From Acanthochromis polyacanthus (Eukaryota; Chordata; Actinopteri; Pomacentridae): a stretch of 64,000 nucleotides of DNA. Of the stretch, positions 1 to 11,220 are shown piece after piece. Each line of letters opens with the position of its first letter. Position 1 is the first letter of the stretch. A program made the position numbers and the translations under genes. The notes under the pieces are model-generated. The model had not been told where the DNA came from, searched no databases, and worked only from the letters and a program-made list of their open reading frames with translations. The stretch covers positions 37,528,194 through 37,592,193 of the forward strand of contig NC_067113.1 in assembly GCF_021347895.1 (NCBI RefSeq), read 5' to 3'.

Positions 1-629
1 AGGTCCTGTTACAGAAGTTCCGTTACAGAGGTTCTGTTACAGAGGTTCTCTTACAGAGGTTCTGTTACAGAGGTTCTCTTACAGAGGTCCTGTTACAGAG
101 GTCCTGTTACAGAAGTTCCGTTACAGAGGTTCTGTTACAGAGGTTCTGTTACAGAGGTCCTGTTACAGAGGTTCTGTTACAGAGGTTCTCTTACAGAGGT
201 TTTATCAGAGAGGTCCTGTTACAGAGGTCCTGTTACAGAGGTCCTGTTACAGAAGTTCCGTTACAGAGGTCCTGTTACAGAGGTCCTGTTACAGAGGTTC
301 TGTTACAGAGGTTCTGTTACAGAGGTCCTGTTACAGAGGTTCTCTTACAGAGGTTCTGTTACAGAGGTTTTATCAGAGAGGTCCTGTTACAGAGGTTCTC
401 TTACAGAGGTTCTATCAGAGAGGTCCTGTTACAGAGGTCCTGTTACAGAGGTCCTGTTACAGAGGTTCTATCAGAGAGGTTCTGTTACAGAGGTCCTGTT
501 ACAGAGGTCCTGTTACAGAGGTTCTATCAGAGAGGTTCTGTTACAGAGGTTCTGTTACAGAGGTCCTGTTACAGAGGTCCTGTTACAGAGGTTCTGTTAC
601 AGAGGTTCTATCAGAGAGGTTTTGTCAGA
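1..629. repeat. 14-bp minisatellite
   Basis: About 45 head-to-tail copies of a 14-bp unit, typically AGGTTCTGTTACAG. Common variants are AGGTCCTGTTACAG, AAGTTCCGTTACAG and AGGTTCTATCAGAG. The array runs off the left edge, so its true length is unknown. The variants are interspersed rather than blocked. No coding role is evident. Confidence 0.97.
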
Positions 630-984
630 GATCAGGTCTCCACTGGAGACTTCAGCTCCACCAAACCTCAGAATGATTAACTCTGTTCTCTTTCTGCTTG
701 TTTCAGACTAAAACCAGCATCAGGATCGTACTAAAACTCTACATCTGCCTGAACATGTGACTGATGTCATCATGTGGGACATTTATCTTCTGTCTGCTTC
801 CTCCTGACGTTCAAACTTCATCTCTGATTAAATGACTTCTGACTGAATGATGCAGTTTTTAGGATTTACTGTCATCAGAGTAAGGTCTGAAGGCAAATGT
901 GAAAAAAACCTTGACCTTGGTCCTTAAATGACCTGAAAACACTCCTAACGCCTGAAATAATCTGAATTTATACATAACTTAATT
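630..984. other. Non-coding spacer
   Basis: Single-copy-looking AT-rich DNA between the 14-bp array and a SINE. I see no open frame, splice-flanked exon or terminal repeat in it. Confidence 0.5.
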
Positions 985-1330
985 TGGGCTGTGGATCAGG
1001 TGGTAGAGCGGGTCGTCCAATGATTGAAGGGTCGGCGGTTCGATTCCCGCTCTGTCCTAGTCATGTGCTGTTGTGTCCTTCACCCTCCTTGCCTCCAGTG
1101 CTGCTCTCACACTGGTGTGTGAATGTGTGTGAATGTTGGTGGTGGTCAGAGGGGCCGTAGGCGTGGATTAACAGCCACGCTTCCATCAGTCTGCCCCAGG
1201 ACAGCTGTGGCTACAAATGTAGTTTACCACCACCAGAGTGAGAATGTGTGAGTGAATGAATAATGGATCCATTGTGAAGCGCTTTGAGTGCCCTGAAAAT
1301 ATATAAATCTAATCCATTATTATTATTATA
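985..1330 (+). mobile_element. tRNA-derived SINE
   Basis: The head carries an RNA polymerase III type A box (TGGATCAGGTGG, 992-1003) and B box (GGTTCGATTCC, 1037-1047) spaced as in a tRNA gene. The body contains the motif GTGAAGCGCTTTGAGTGCCC, found in common teleost SINE-like repeats, and the 3' end runs into an ATT repeat. The spacing and tail point to retroposition by a LINE partner. No clear target-site duplication was found. A functional tRNA gene is unlikely because the region after the B box does not close an acceptor stem. Confidence 0.7.
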
Positions 1331-1989
1331 ATCTACTGTACAAATGCTCCAAATACGTCCATCCTGAACCTAAATGACAGATGTCTTTAAGGATCCTTGA
1401 TTTCCTCTGAATAGCTCCTTAAACTGAATTTATCTCCACCATAATGAAACACAGAAACACCTGAAGTTAACGTTAGTTTACCTGGATAACAGCCGCAGGT
1501 TAACTAAGGAGTTAAATCTTAATTCTTCTTTTATTTACGTTGGATACACCATGAACCCAAACACAAATCCTTTAAAATAAGAGCTATTTTTCCCTAAATG
1601 ATCCTGTAATAGTGGAAAAGAACATTACATAATCAGACTATATCCCTAAATTACCCTTAAAATACTCTGCCTTACATAACCTGAATATGTCCTTTATGCT
1701 GAAATCAACTCATTTCTGTCTGATTAAAAGTAAAACACATCTCTGGTCCTTTATTTTGAACCTGCTTTCTCTGCTGTCAGTGCAGCTGTTTAATAAAGTT
1801 TCCTGGTTTTGGTCCTCACAGTCCTGGTTCCTCAGAGTTCTGGAATCCACCTTCTGTCTCCTCATAAATGATGTTATCAGTGTTTGTTTGGGCGTCTGCA
1901 CTTTGGAGATTCTCCGTCTATTTGTGTCAAAACACCGAACTGTTTTTAGACTCTCAGAGCTGAGTGGGGAGTTTCCACCCGACCGTTCA
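1331..1989. other. Non-coding spacer
   Basis: AT-rich unique DNA. An open frame starting near 1687 runs into the purine tract but has no family resemblance, and its 3' half is only translated GAAA repeat. Confidence 0.5.
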
Positions 1990-2034
1990 GCAGAAAGAAA
2001 GAAAGAAAGAAGAAGGAAAGAAAGAAAGAAATAC

Positions 2035-2065
<31 letters not shown>

Positions 2066-2089
2066 AGAAGGAAAGAAAGAAAGAAATAC

Positions 2090-2120
<31 letters not shown>

Positions 2121-2299
2121 AAAGAAAGAAAGAATGAGCAGAAAGAAAGAAAGAAGAAAAGGAAAGAAGAAAAGAAAGAAAGAGCAGAAAGAAAGAAAGA
2201 AGGAAAGAAGGAAAGAAAGAAAGAATGAGGAGAAAAAGAAAGAAAAGAAAGAAAGAAAGAAATACAGAAAGAAAGAAAGAAAGAAATACAGAAAGAAAA

Positions 2300-2335
<36 letters not shown>

Positions 2336-2840
2336 AGAAGGAAAGAAAGAAAGAAATACAGAAAGAAAGAAAGAAAGAAAGAAAGAAGAAGGAAAGAAAG
2401 AAAGAAATACAGAAAGAAAGAAAGAAAAAGAAAAGAAAGAAAGAATGAGCAGAAAGAAAGAAAGAAGGAAAGAAGGAAAGAAAGAAAGAATGAGGAGAAA
2501 AAAGAAAGAAAAGAAAGAAAGAAAGAAATACAGAAAGAAAGAAAGAAAGAAATACAGAAAGAAAAAAGAAAGAAATACAGAAATACAGAAAGAAATACAG
2601 AAAGAAAGAAAGAAAGAAGGAAAGAAAGAAAGAAAGAAAGAAATAAAGAAAGAAGAAAAGAAAGAAAGAATGAGCAGAAAGAAAGAAGGAAAGAAAGAAA
2701 GAAAAAAAGAAAAAGAATGAGCAGAAAGAAAGAAGGAAAGAAGAAAAGAAAGAAGGAAAGAAGAAAAGAAAGAAGAAAGAAAGAAGGAAAGAAGAAAAGA
2801 GAGAAGAAAGAAAGAAAGAAAGAAGAAAGAAAGAAAGAAG
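1990..2840 (+). repeat. GAAA-type purine tract
   Basis: About 850 bp of almost pure A/G on the plus strand, built from GAAA with regular GAAG, AATACAG and GAATGAGCAG interruptions. The interruptions recur in the same order several times (near 2030, 2270, 2345, 2400 and 2530), which shows higher-order duplication of 100-300-bp blocks. All overlapping long frames (lysine-rich on plus, Phe/Leu/Ser-rich on minus) are by-products of the tetranucleotide repeat. Long homopurine tracts can form triplex DNA. Confidence 0.97.
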
Positions 2841-3082
2841 CATGATGCAACAATGTGCGGCTGCATCAAACTCACACAGCAGAGATTCTGAACCGACTTT
2901 AGCAATCAGCTCACTGGTCGAGTCCAGACTGAAGTTGAGTCATGACGACTTAAAGCAGATACAAGTTCAAGTCAAGTTAAAGGGGTTGAGTTAAAAGCGG
3001 TTCAGATCAAGTCTGATTCAAGACTAAAGTGGGTCCACCTGCTGGAACTACCAGGTACTGCAGCTGAACTCAAAAATGACCA
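2841..3082. other. Non-coding spacer
   Basis: Unique DNA between the purine tract and the Harbinger element, with loose repetition of AAGTCAAGTT-like words (2920-3040). No gene seen. Confidence 0.4.
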
Positions 3083-4546
3083 GGGGCCTCATTTATAAAG
3101 CTTGCGTACGCACAAAACAGGGCTAGAAAGTTACGTACGCTACTTTCCATGCAAAGGCTGTGATTTATAAAACAAACTTGGCGTGAGAATGTGCGCACCG
3201 GTGCACCAACTTTGATGCTTGCTTAAGCACATTTTGGAGACAGAGGGAACGGCAGTGCTGGAGGGTGAAGTGGTGAATTGAAACCAGACTGATCTCAAAC
3301 CTTTATTGTTATCACATATTAGACTTGTAGAGCCGGATAATCATAAACCCTCATTGTTGTAGATGTTCATATAGTGCGTCATTCGGCCTACGACTGTATT
3401 TACAGAACTATGTTCATATATCAAACTTCCATCTTCAAATGATACAGAGCGGTGAGTGGCACTGATTGATTACTAATTTAGAAAAGGCCTGTGACAATCA
3501 GTCCAGTCGCTGATCAAGTGGATAAATAGCGGGTGACAGCCGTGCGTAATGTGGCACAATGGATGCACTGGCATTACTGGAAGATCACGTTAAGAATGGA
3601 GAAAGATTTTAGGGATAACGGGGATTTGCCCATGATGATGACTGACTAATAAGCAGATTCAGATTCCCTAGAGCAGTACTCTTGGATCTATGTGCTGAAC
3701 TGGGCCGTCTTAGACCGACCCCCCCGCCCAAACCATCCCGGTACAGACACAGGAGCTGACGACTCGGGGGTTTCTGGTGACACCGGCTCCTTCCAGCGTT
3801 AAGTGGCCGACAGGTCTGTGTTTAATATGAAGAATATATGAGGTTACATTTGTTGTCTAAATCCTATCTGGGTCTGATATACAGTTAAATGATGTCCTTT
3901 AGGTCTGGATATCACAACCATCCCTCAGCGCAATAATGCCAGCTGTTTAGGATGACATTATAAACATGACCAGTCAGTACATCAGGTTTCCTTACACTGT
4001 GGGTGAACAGACCAACATTAAACGGCAATTTGCAGCGATGTCCGGTTTCCCAAATGTAATTGGCGTAACTGACTGCACTCATGTTGCTGTAAGGGCTCCG
4101 AGTGAAGATGAATTTGTCTGTGAACCGAAAAAATGTATTCAATCATTGTATAAATTATTTGTACATCGGACATGATCATAACAAATTTAGTGTCAGGGTG
4201 GCCTGGGTCAACACATGATTCATTCATCCTGACGCACAGCAGAGAAAAGACTGCAGGGGGTGCTGTGTGAAATGCCGTGGATCAGCAGCTTATTTATATA
4301 CAGATACATTCATGAGTTACTTTGCATTGACCATTCATGGTAAAATGTGGGTGTGTTGTGGGCGGAATGTGAGGTGGATCCACCTGTGCAATCTTCCAGC
4401 TGGAGTGTGATTATAAAGAAATTGCGTCCAGCTGTGCTTACGCACAGTTTTATAAATCAGGGGCGAACGGTGTACGCCCATTTCAGATTTTCAGCGTACG
4501 CAAACTTTAGTATGGATCCTACACAATGTTTTATAAATGAGGCCCC
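3083..4546 (+). mobile_element. PIF/Harbinger DNA transposon, decayed
   Basis: The ends are perfect 17-bp inverted repeats: GGGGCCTCATTTATAAA at 3083-3099 and its complement at 4530-4546. Subterminal inverted words (CTTGCGTACGCAC on the left, GCGTACGCAAAC on the right) lie just inside. The interior encodes a decayed Harbinger-type transposase. The element is about 1.46 kb, shorter than a full copy, and the region after the second catalytic motif is missing. The expected 3-bp TWA target duplication is not recognisable in the flanks, so the ends or flanks have mutated. Confidence 0.9.
3559..4250 (+). pseudogene. Harbinger transposase pseudogene
   Basis: Decayed coding sequence of a HARBI1-like DDE transposase. 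The N-terminal part reads MDALALLEDHV at 3559, then after stops and shifts FRFPRAVLLDLCAEL (about 3660-3705). The best preserved part is 3966-4140, with FPNVIGVTDCTHVAVRAP containing the first catalytic Asp (GVxDCTH). About 45 bp on, in another frame, comes WPGSTHDSFIL near 4200-4230, the WPGSxHDS motif with the second catalytic Asp. Multiple stops, frameshifts and loss of the C-terminal Glu region make it non-functional. The start given is the first family-like Met. Confidence 0.85.
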
Positions 4547-4790
4547 GAAACATCTTGAAACTTCTTCATAATGACTCAGAATTTGTCCAAGTTTAATTCA
4601 AGTTAGTCTAAACATCCTCAGAATGATCCAAACTGATCATCACACACACACAGTAGATATGAACATTTAGATCATTTTCCAGATTAAAATCCAGCAGAAA
4701 CTGGGCACAGGAATGTTGTTCCAGTTAATCCCCCTCTGATCTGATCCCCTATCTGATCAAACGAAGCTGATGATCACACTGATTTCAGAC
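4547..4790. other. Non-coding spacer
   Basis: Unique DNA between the Harbinger and hAT insertions. It ends in TTTCAGAC (4783-4790), the left copy of the hAT target duplication. Confidence 0.4.
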
Positions 4791-5029
4791 TAGCGATGTG
4801 CGTACTAGTCGTTTAATCATTTAACCGCCTACTCATTTATTAAACGTTTAGTATTTTACTAGTCGGTTAAACGCTGCATTAAGCATCATGCTCCTTGTTC
4901 TTCGTGCCTCTGTTTCTTTGTAAACAGGCTGAGCAGTCAGGGAGGGAATTGCTCCTCCTCCCCTCATACGTAGCAGGGGGCGGAGCCACACAGTTTGGGG
5001 AAGAAAGTTTGGAAAGGTGAAGTGGGAAG

Positions 5030-5126
5030 ATGGCGACGCTCCCACGTAAGAAAATCAGCACCGTTTGGCAGTATGTTGACGCAGCAGACGACAACAAGGT
5101 CGCCTGTCAGCTGTGTAAGCAGAAAC
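5030..5126 (+). pseudogene. BED zinc-finger first-exon remnant
   Basis: From ATG at 5030 the frame reads MATLPRKKISTVWQYVDAA and continues to VACQLCKQK. The aromatic SxVWQYVD followed by CxxC is the first half of a BED-type zinc finger, the DNA-binding N-terminus of many hAT transposases. The second half (His/Cys ligands) is missing because the sequence switches at about 5127 to an unrelated block. It can only be a relic unless spliced to something not present here. Confidence 0.75.
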
Positions 5127-5450
5127 CAGTGTTGCCAACTTAGCGACTTTCTCGCTAAATCTAGCGACTTTCCAAAGCGTCCTAGCGACTTTTTTTGTCA
5201 AAAGCGACTAGCCACAAATCTAGCGACTTTTTCTGCCGTTTTGGAGACTGACAGGAAAACTGGGATCATTCTGCAGTTACTGTCCTCAACCAGCAGCAGG
5301 TGCTGCTGTGAGCTCCTCCCCCTCCCAGAGCACAGACTGTCAGTCCAGTAACCCCACAGCAGTCCCAGTGTCTGATTAGAGGACAGATGGCAGGTGAATC
5401 GCTCATGCACAAAGTCACTACAGATCCCATCCAGACTTATGGAGCGCAAT
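5127..5450. repeat. AGCGACTTT-rich insert in hAT element
   Basis: Begins TGTTGCCAACTTAGCGACTT and repeats AGCGACTTT four times by 5232 (with ATCTAGCGACTTT variants). It ends within GC-richer sequence. It interrupts the BED-finger exon and looks like a separate fish repeat captured inside the hAT element. I cannot name the family and see no clean boundaries. Confidence 0.5.
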
Positions 5451-5571
5451 ATAAATGAAAATGTTTCTTCACTGTCATTATGTGGCTTTACAGACTAGTC
5501 AACTAGTCGCAAATAAAATTTGAGACAAGTCGGTGGGGAAGTTGGTCGAAATTCCCATCCCTATTTCAGAC

Positions 5572-7790
5572 ATATTTCAGCCGTCCTCTGTCTGTGAATG
5601 AAGCTGAAGGAGGCGGTGAAGCAGTAAAAAGGCTGAAACGTTCATGAATCAGTCCAAAGCAAACACACACAGAGATGTGGTGACTCAGCTAACAACAGTC
5701 TGAGAGAAAACTACCAAACAAGACGAGTCATGGACCACACAGTGAGGCAACACACACCGCACATTCCTGTTGTGTGTCTGCAGTGTGAAACATATTAATA
5801 TACATATGGTTCTGGTTCTGGTTCAGCTCCTAAACATTCTGTAGGAGCAGCTCTAAAGTTATATGCTGATTGTGAACTGTGCACGCTTTAAATCCTGTCC
5901 GTTACCAAAACACAACACCGCTCAACGCTGCAGTTATTAAAAACACTGAACAGCTTCTTGCTTCTCCTAAAAGCTGACAGAAGATCAGTTTTTCATAGAG
6001 TTCATCCACCGCTGGCTCCGTCACAACAATTCATACCAGCGCTCACATCAGTAAATGAGCTCCCCCAGCAGGCCGAGCAGCCAGAGAGCACATGGAGGCC
6101 CAATTATAGAGAAAGAAAGCAATCCTGCCGGTCCTGGAGAGCTGCGAGCCCCAGAGGAGGCTCCGAGACTCATCAGCCTGTAAATCAGTGTTCCATTGGC
6201 AGGCGCTCCACTTCCTGTCCCACGGCGGGCCTCTGAATCACCGAGAACCCCGAGGACCGGAGCCGCAGGGAGGCCAGGTATATTTGCTTATCCTGCACCG
6301 CTGGACTGGCTGGAATCTGCTCAGAGTTTTTCAGGTTGGGCCTTTTGAAATGCAGAACTGTAAGAACTTCCCACGCGAGCAGCGCCGACAGCTCAGAGTT
6401 TCTCTGAACAAACCCTGAAGTCTTCTCAGCATTTGGAGCTGAACAAAGACGACTGTCTGCTGCTCGTAGAAACACTAATCAGGGAGAAGTTTCCGTGTTC
6501 AGGATGAATTCAGTGGAAAGAATAGACGCCTACATCTGTTCCTGCAGCAGCTAAATGAAAAACATTAAAATACTGCAGCCAGGAAGCATCAACCAACGCA
6601 CAGAGTCTCACCAGGACCTCCAGCTGAAGGGACAGTTGGCATCTGCAGCCAGAAGGTTGTCAACTCAGACACTAGACGAGAAACACTCACAAACTGACGC
6701 ACAACAGCCACAAATAGGCATGAAGTAACTACAGAGAGACAAAAACAACAACACAGAGGCAAAAACACTACAAATAGGGAAATACAAAACAAAAACGACC
6801 ACAAAGACACACAAAACGACCACAAAGAGACACAAAAAACTACAAAGAGGCAAACAAAAACTAAAAAGAAATGAGAACAGTCTGATCTGAACTGTGGCGT
6901 CTCTCAGATCTGTTTCTGAACTACGACCTCCTTCCTGGTCTCCTCGGCGCTGAAACACAAAGCGCTGCTCCACCTGAGCAGGTAATAATGGGTTCCATTC
7001 ATTCCAGCCAGTCTGCAGGTAATCGCTGAGCCGTCAGGTGAGGCTTTGATGTTGGTGTCATTGTTCGGATAATAACAGGGAGGCCGACGATTACAGCCAA
7101 TCAGACGGAGCATTGTTCATGACGGTCTGCGGGATTTCAGTGGATGTAATGAGGCGGTTAACGGAGCTTTGACAATCTGCTGACATCACGTCTGCTCACA
7201 CCTGAGCTCACCTGTACAGCTTCAAACAACCTCAGTGTGCTGCCCCTAGAGGCTGACAGTGATGCATTCTGGGGATATGTGAAGGAAGACCGACCACAGG
7301 CAGTACAAAGCAGGAAACTACTGAGCTGCTAAAGTCATCTTCAGCTCCTCTGTTAGAGTCACTGCAGAACAACAGAACACAGGAACAGACAGGTGAGTGA
7401 GCAGGTAACCAGCAGCATCATCCAGTGATGTCACACGTATGACACACGGCTGGAAATCTGTCAAACCGCAGCACAAGAGAAGACTTCTATCACCTGGACT
7501 GTTTCAGATTCCAGTTTACTGAGGACATAAAATAATCAACCAGAGAGTCATCTCCTAGGAGATACAAGGAAATAGATGAAAAACTACAAAGAGGAGATGC
7601 TAAACTACTGACCCTGAACCATCACACAGAGACACGAAACCACCGGAGAGGAACGAAGAAAACAGGAAAGGAGTTCCATCCTGGAATACTGAACAAAACA
7701 ACCAGAACCAGATGAGAAACGACAGCAAAGTTCCACAAAACAATCATCCAGCAGAGTTCCTCTGAGACACCACGTTTATTAGCGATAGAT
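5572..7790. other. Non-coding region, no gene recognised
   Basis: Mostly unique sequence. Short open frames near 5958-6475 have no family resemblance. At 6690-6865 there is a degenerate run of ACAAAACGACCACAAAGAGA-like units, the same word family as the large array at 43.6-47 kb. The rest holds no terminal repeats or convincing exon. Confidence 0.5.
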
Positions 7791-9331
7791 GGTAGGAGAT
7801 GGTGGACCAGACGTTGTTCAGAGGTAGGAGATGGTGGACCAGATGTTCTTCAGAGGTAGGAGATGGTGGACCAGACGTTGTTCAGAGGTAGGAGATGGTG
7901 GACCAGACGTTGTTCAGAGGTAGGAGATGGTGGACCAGATGTTCTTCAGAGGTAGGAGATGGTGGACCAGACGTTGTTCAGAGGTAGGAGATGGTGGACC
8001 AGACGTTGTTCAGAGGTAGGAGATGGTGGACCAGACGTTGTTCAGAGGTAGGAGATGGTGGACCAGACGTTGTTCAGAGGTAGGAGATGGTGGACCAGAC
8101 GTTGTTCAGAGGTAGGAGATGGTGGACCAGACGTTGTTCAGAGGTAGGAGATGGTGGACCAGATGTTCTTCAGAGGTAGGAGATGGTCGACCAGATGTTC
8201 TTCAGAGGTAGGAGATGGTGGACCAGATGTTCTTCAGAGGTAGGAGATGGTCGACCAGATGTTCTTCAGAGGTAGGAGATGGTCGACCAGATGTTCTTCA
8301 GAGGTAGGAGATGGTGGACCAGATGTTGTTCAGAGGTAGGAGATGGTGGACCAGACGTTGTTCAGAGGTAGGAGATGGTGGACCAGATGTTGTTCAGAGG
8401 TAGGAGATGGTGGACCAGATGTTCTTCAGAGGTAGGAGATGGTCGTCCAGATGTTCTTCAGAGGTAGGAGATGGTCGACCAGATGTTCTTCAGAGGTAGG
8501 AGATGGTGGACCAGATGTTGTTCAGAGGTAGGAGATGGTGGACCAGACGTTGTTCAGAGGTAGGAGATGGTGGACCAGATGTTGTTCAGAGGTAGGAGAT
8601 GGTGGACCAGATGTTGTTCAGAGGTAGGAGATGGTAGACCAGATGTTGTTCAGAGGTAGGAGATGGTCGACCAGATGTTGTTCAGAGGTAGGAGATGGTG
8701 GACCAGATGTTGTTCAGAGGTAGGAGATGGTAGACCAGATGTTGTTCAGAGGTAGGAGATGGTCGACCAGATGTTCTTCAGAGGTAGGAGATGGTCGACC
8801 AGATGTTCTTCAGAGGTAGGAGATGGTCGACCAGATGTTCTTCAGAGGTAGGAGATAGTGGACCAGATGTTCTTCAGAGGTAGGAGATGGTGGACCAGAT
8901 GTTCTTCAGAGGTAGGAGATGGTGGACCAGATGTTGTTCAGAGGTAGGAGATGGTGGACCAGATGTTGTTCAGAGGTAGGAGATGGTGGACCAGATGTTG
9001 TTCAGAGGTAGGAGATGGTGGACCAGATGTTCTTCAGAGGTAGGAGATAGTGGACCAGATGTTCTTCAGAGGTAGGAGATGGTGGACCAGATGTTCTTCA
9101 GAGGTAGGAGATGGTGGACCAGATGTTCTTCAGAGGTAGGAGATGGTGGACCAGATGTTCTTCAGAGGTAGGAGATGGTCGACCAGATGTTCTTCAGAGG
9201 TAGGAGATGGTCGACCAGACGTTCTTCAGAGGTAGGAGATGGTGGACCAGATGTTCTTCAGAGGTAGGAGATGGTAGACCAAACGTTCTTTAGAGGTAGG
9301 AGATAGTGGACCAGATGAAGGTTCTTCAGAG
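7791..9331 (+). repeat. 32-bp minisatellite
   Basis: About 48 copies of a 32-bp unit beginning AGGTAGGAGATGGTGGACCA and ending GATGTTCTTCAG or GACGTTGTTCAG. Positional variants (GGTGG/GGTCG, GATG/GACG, GTTCTT/GTTGTT) fall in runs: the GACGTTGTT form dominates the first third and GTTCTT forms the later parts. This pattern indicates local block spreading. The last unit is broken by a GAAG insertion at about 9317. Confidence 0.97.
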
Positions 9332-10243
9332 GAACCCTGAGTGTTGCAGAGCAGCAGTGAATGCGTGTCCAGACCTCCAGCAGTGATACCTGCAGACAGG
9401 TATGCACCACATGAAAGCGCCCTGTGTTCTGGTGTAATTAAAGCTCCCCTGAGGCCTCCAGCTCCAAGTGTTTACAAGAGGAAACAGCAGTGGAGCGGCT
9501 CTGTGTGGTCTGAAGGCATTACACAGCACATACCTGTCCGCCTCGCCGGCCAATCCCGGCTCAGAATTCCCCCCGCATGCTGTAATGCGTGTTTGGGTGT
9601 CTGTGGGCGACAGCACGCCAAGATCACACAGCTGTTTGTTTGACAACAGAGAGATGAACTGATCCAGTCTGGAAGTTTAACACCAGCAGCTCCTCACTAA
9701 CCTGAAGACATCTCATTGATTTCAAAGCTTTTCTCTGATGAGGCTGCAGGTGAGGCAACACAATCCTACCTGTAGTACCAACCCCACCAGCAGGGGGCAG
9801 CACTGCACCCACAAGAACAGTACAGAGAACGGAAACTGTACGAGATTAATTCAGAAAAATCTACTGTACAACTGGAGCTGAAGAAGAGACACAAAACAAC
9901 CACAAATAGACACAAAACGACCACAAACGGACACAAAACGACCACACAGAGACACAAAACAACCACACAGACAGACCTTCACCTTCACCTCCACCTCCAG
10001 AGGGTGGAGCGCTTTCTGGTTCTCTGTAAAGCTGACAGCAGATCAGCAGAGGCTGTGACTGATCACGTCTTAAAATAACTCTCTGCTCAGGGAGCCAATA
10101 TGAACGCTTCCACACCAACTCTGAACAAAACTTTCCAGGAATTATATAATTTATTGTCTCTGCACAGCGCCCCCCATGGAGGGGGATGGAACTGCAGCCT
10201 CCATTTAAACTGTAGGAAACCCACAAACAGCTGAATCTGCAAC
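9332..10243. other. Non-coding region, no gene recognised
   Basis: Unique DNA. A degenerate ACAAAACGACCACAAACGGA-type run lies at 9888-9975. A weak exon-like stretch on the minus strand (9703-9744, flanked by CTGCAG and GTTAGT on that strand) is too short to support. Confidence 0.45.
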
Positions 10244-10340
10244 CATAGCAGCAGGAGTAGCAGTAGTAGTACTATTACTAGTATTATTATTATTATTAGT
10301 AGTAGTAGTAGTAGTAGTAGTACTAGTGGTAGCAGTAGTA
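10244..10340. repeat. AGT/ATT trinucleotide microsatellite
   Basis: Interrupted run of AGT and ATT triplets of about 95 bp, directly followed by the 45-bp tandem repeat. Confidence 0.9.
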
Positions 10341-10508
10341 GGTTAAAACGAGGATAAAACCAGTCCAGAAACCAGGCCAGAACCAGGTTAAAACGAGGAT
10401 AAAAACCAGTCCAGAAACCAGGCCAGAACCAGGTTAAAATGAGGATAAAACCAGGCCAGAACCAGGTTAAAACGAGGATAAACCAGTCCAGAAACCAGGC
10501 CAGAACAA
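10341..10508 (+). repeat. 45-bp tandem repeat, about four copies
   Basis: Units begin GGTTAAAACGAGGATAAAAC and continue with CAGTCCAGAAACCAGGCCAG. The third unit lacks the CAGTCCAGAAAC block. There are about 3.7 copies with high identity. Confidence 0.9.
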
Positions 10509-11220
10509 GTACAAAGCAAAGTCAGAATGACAACAAAGTTCTTGGATCTTGGATGATGAATAATCGATACTGGCTGATATGATATTTGAAATAATTTTTG
10601 AGCAGAGCTTTGTTTTGTTGCCAGATGTAGGTCATTTCAAAATAAAACTTCTGACTTTAAACTGCATAACTTCAGTATTTAGTAACACTCTCCTCCAGAC
10701 TGCTGCAGTTACGTAACTGATGGAATATGTGGATCATTTTTCTGGACTCATGGCTGAGTTCATGTTGTGTGAATCTGTGTTTTCATGTGTTTCTATTTGT
10801 GTTTCTAGGATGTCTTTAAAATGAATTCTATCCCAGGAGAAGTGTTGGTGTCTCTTTAACTTCAGCTTTATTGTGTGGTTTTTGTGTTGTATAATTCTGT
10901 GTTAATCTCTGGTCTATTTACGGTGAAGCTCGCTGGGATTTCTGTTCTTTAGAGGCTCCATGTTCATAAATTCTGCTCCTGTTGTGTAATTTTTGTAGTT
11001 CAACTGTGTTTGGTTAAGGCACAAAAAACTAAAATCTGTGTCTCTGGGTTGAAACGGGTTAAAGAACATCTGTCGTCATGGTTACGATGGTCCACAGGTG
11101 GTTGAGGCTAAAGCCAAACATCTGTCTGAAGTCAATCTGAACCAACCCATCCATCCACCCCAACCTCCTCCTCTCCTCTCATGACCATCAGCAGAGCCAC
11201 TAGAGGGCGCCATAACTCCT
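10509..11220. other. Non-coding region
   Basis: AT-rich unique sequence without supported genes, terminal repeats or splice-flanked exons. Confidence 0.45.

Larger units (their letters stand above)
4791..5563 (+). mobile_element. hAT DNA transposon, non-autonomous
   Basis: Short terminal inverted repeats TAGCGATG (4791-4798) and CATCCCTA (5556-5563) are flanked by a perfect 8-bp target duplication TTTCAGAC at 4783-4790 and 5564-5571. An 8-bp duplication is the hallmark of hAT elements. CTAGTCG-type words occur near both ends in inverted orientation. At 773 bp it lacks the catalytic region, so it would need a transposase in trans. It retains the start of the parent gene, a BED zinc finger, which is then interrupted by an unrelated AGCGACTTT-rich block. 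Confidence 0.9.

Noticed and set aside
1..629. CRISPR-like array
   Set aside because: Units are contiguous with no unique spacers, and the genome context is eukaryotic. The same holds for all other arrays.
991..1060. Functional tRNA gene
   Set aside because: A and B boxes are present, but the flanking sequence does not form a cloverleaf acceptor stem and the element continues as a SINE body.
1687..2905. Lys/Arg/Glu-rich and Phe/Leu/Ser-rich open frames
   Set aside because: Products of the GAAA purine tract on either strand; no domain and no codon-level constraint.
9703..9744. Minus-strand 42-bp micro-exon
   Set aside because: Has AG and GT borders and an open frame, but is too short to separate from chance and has no partner exon.
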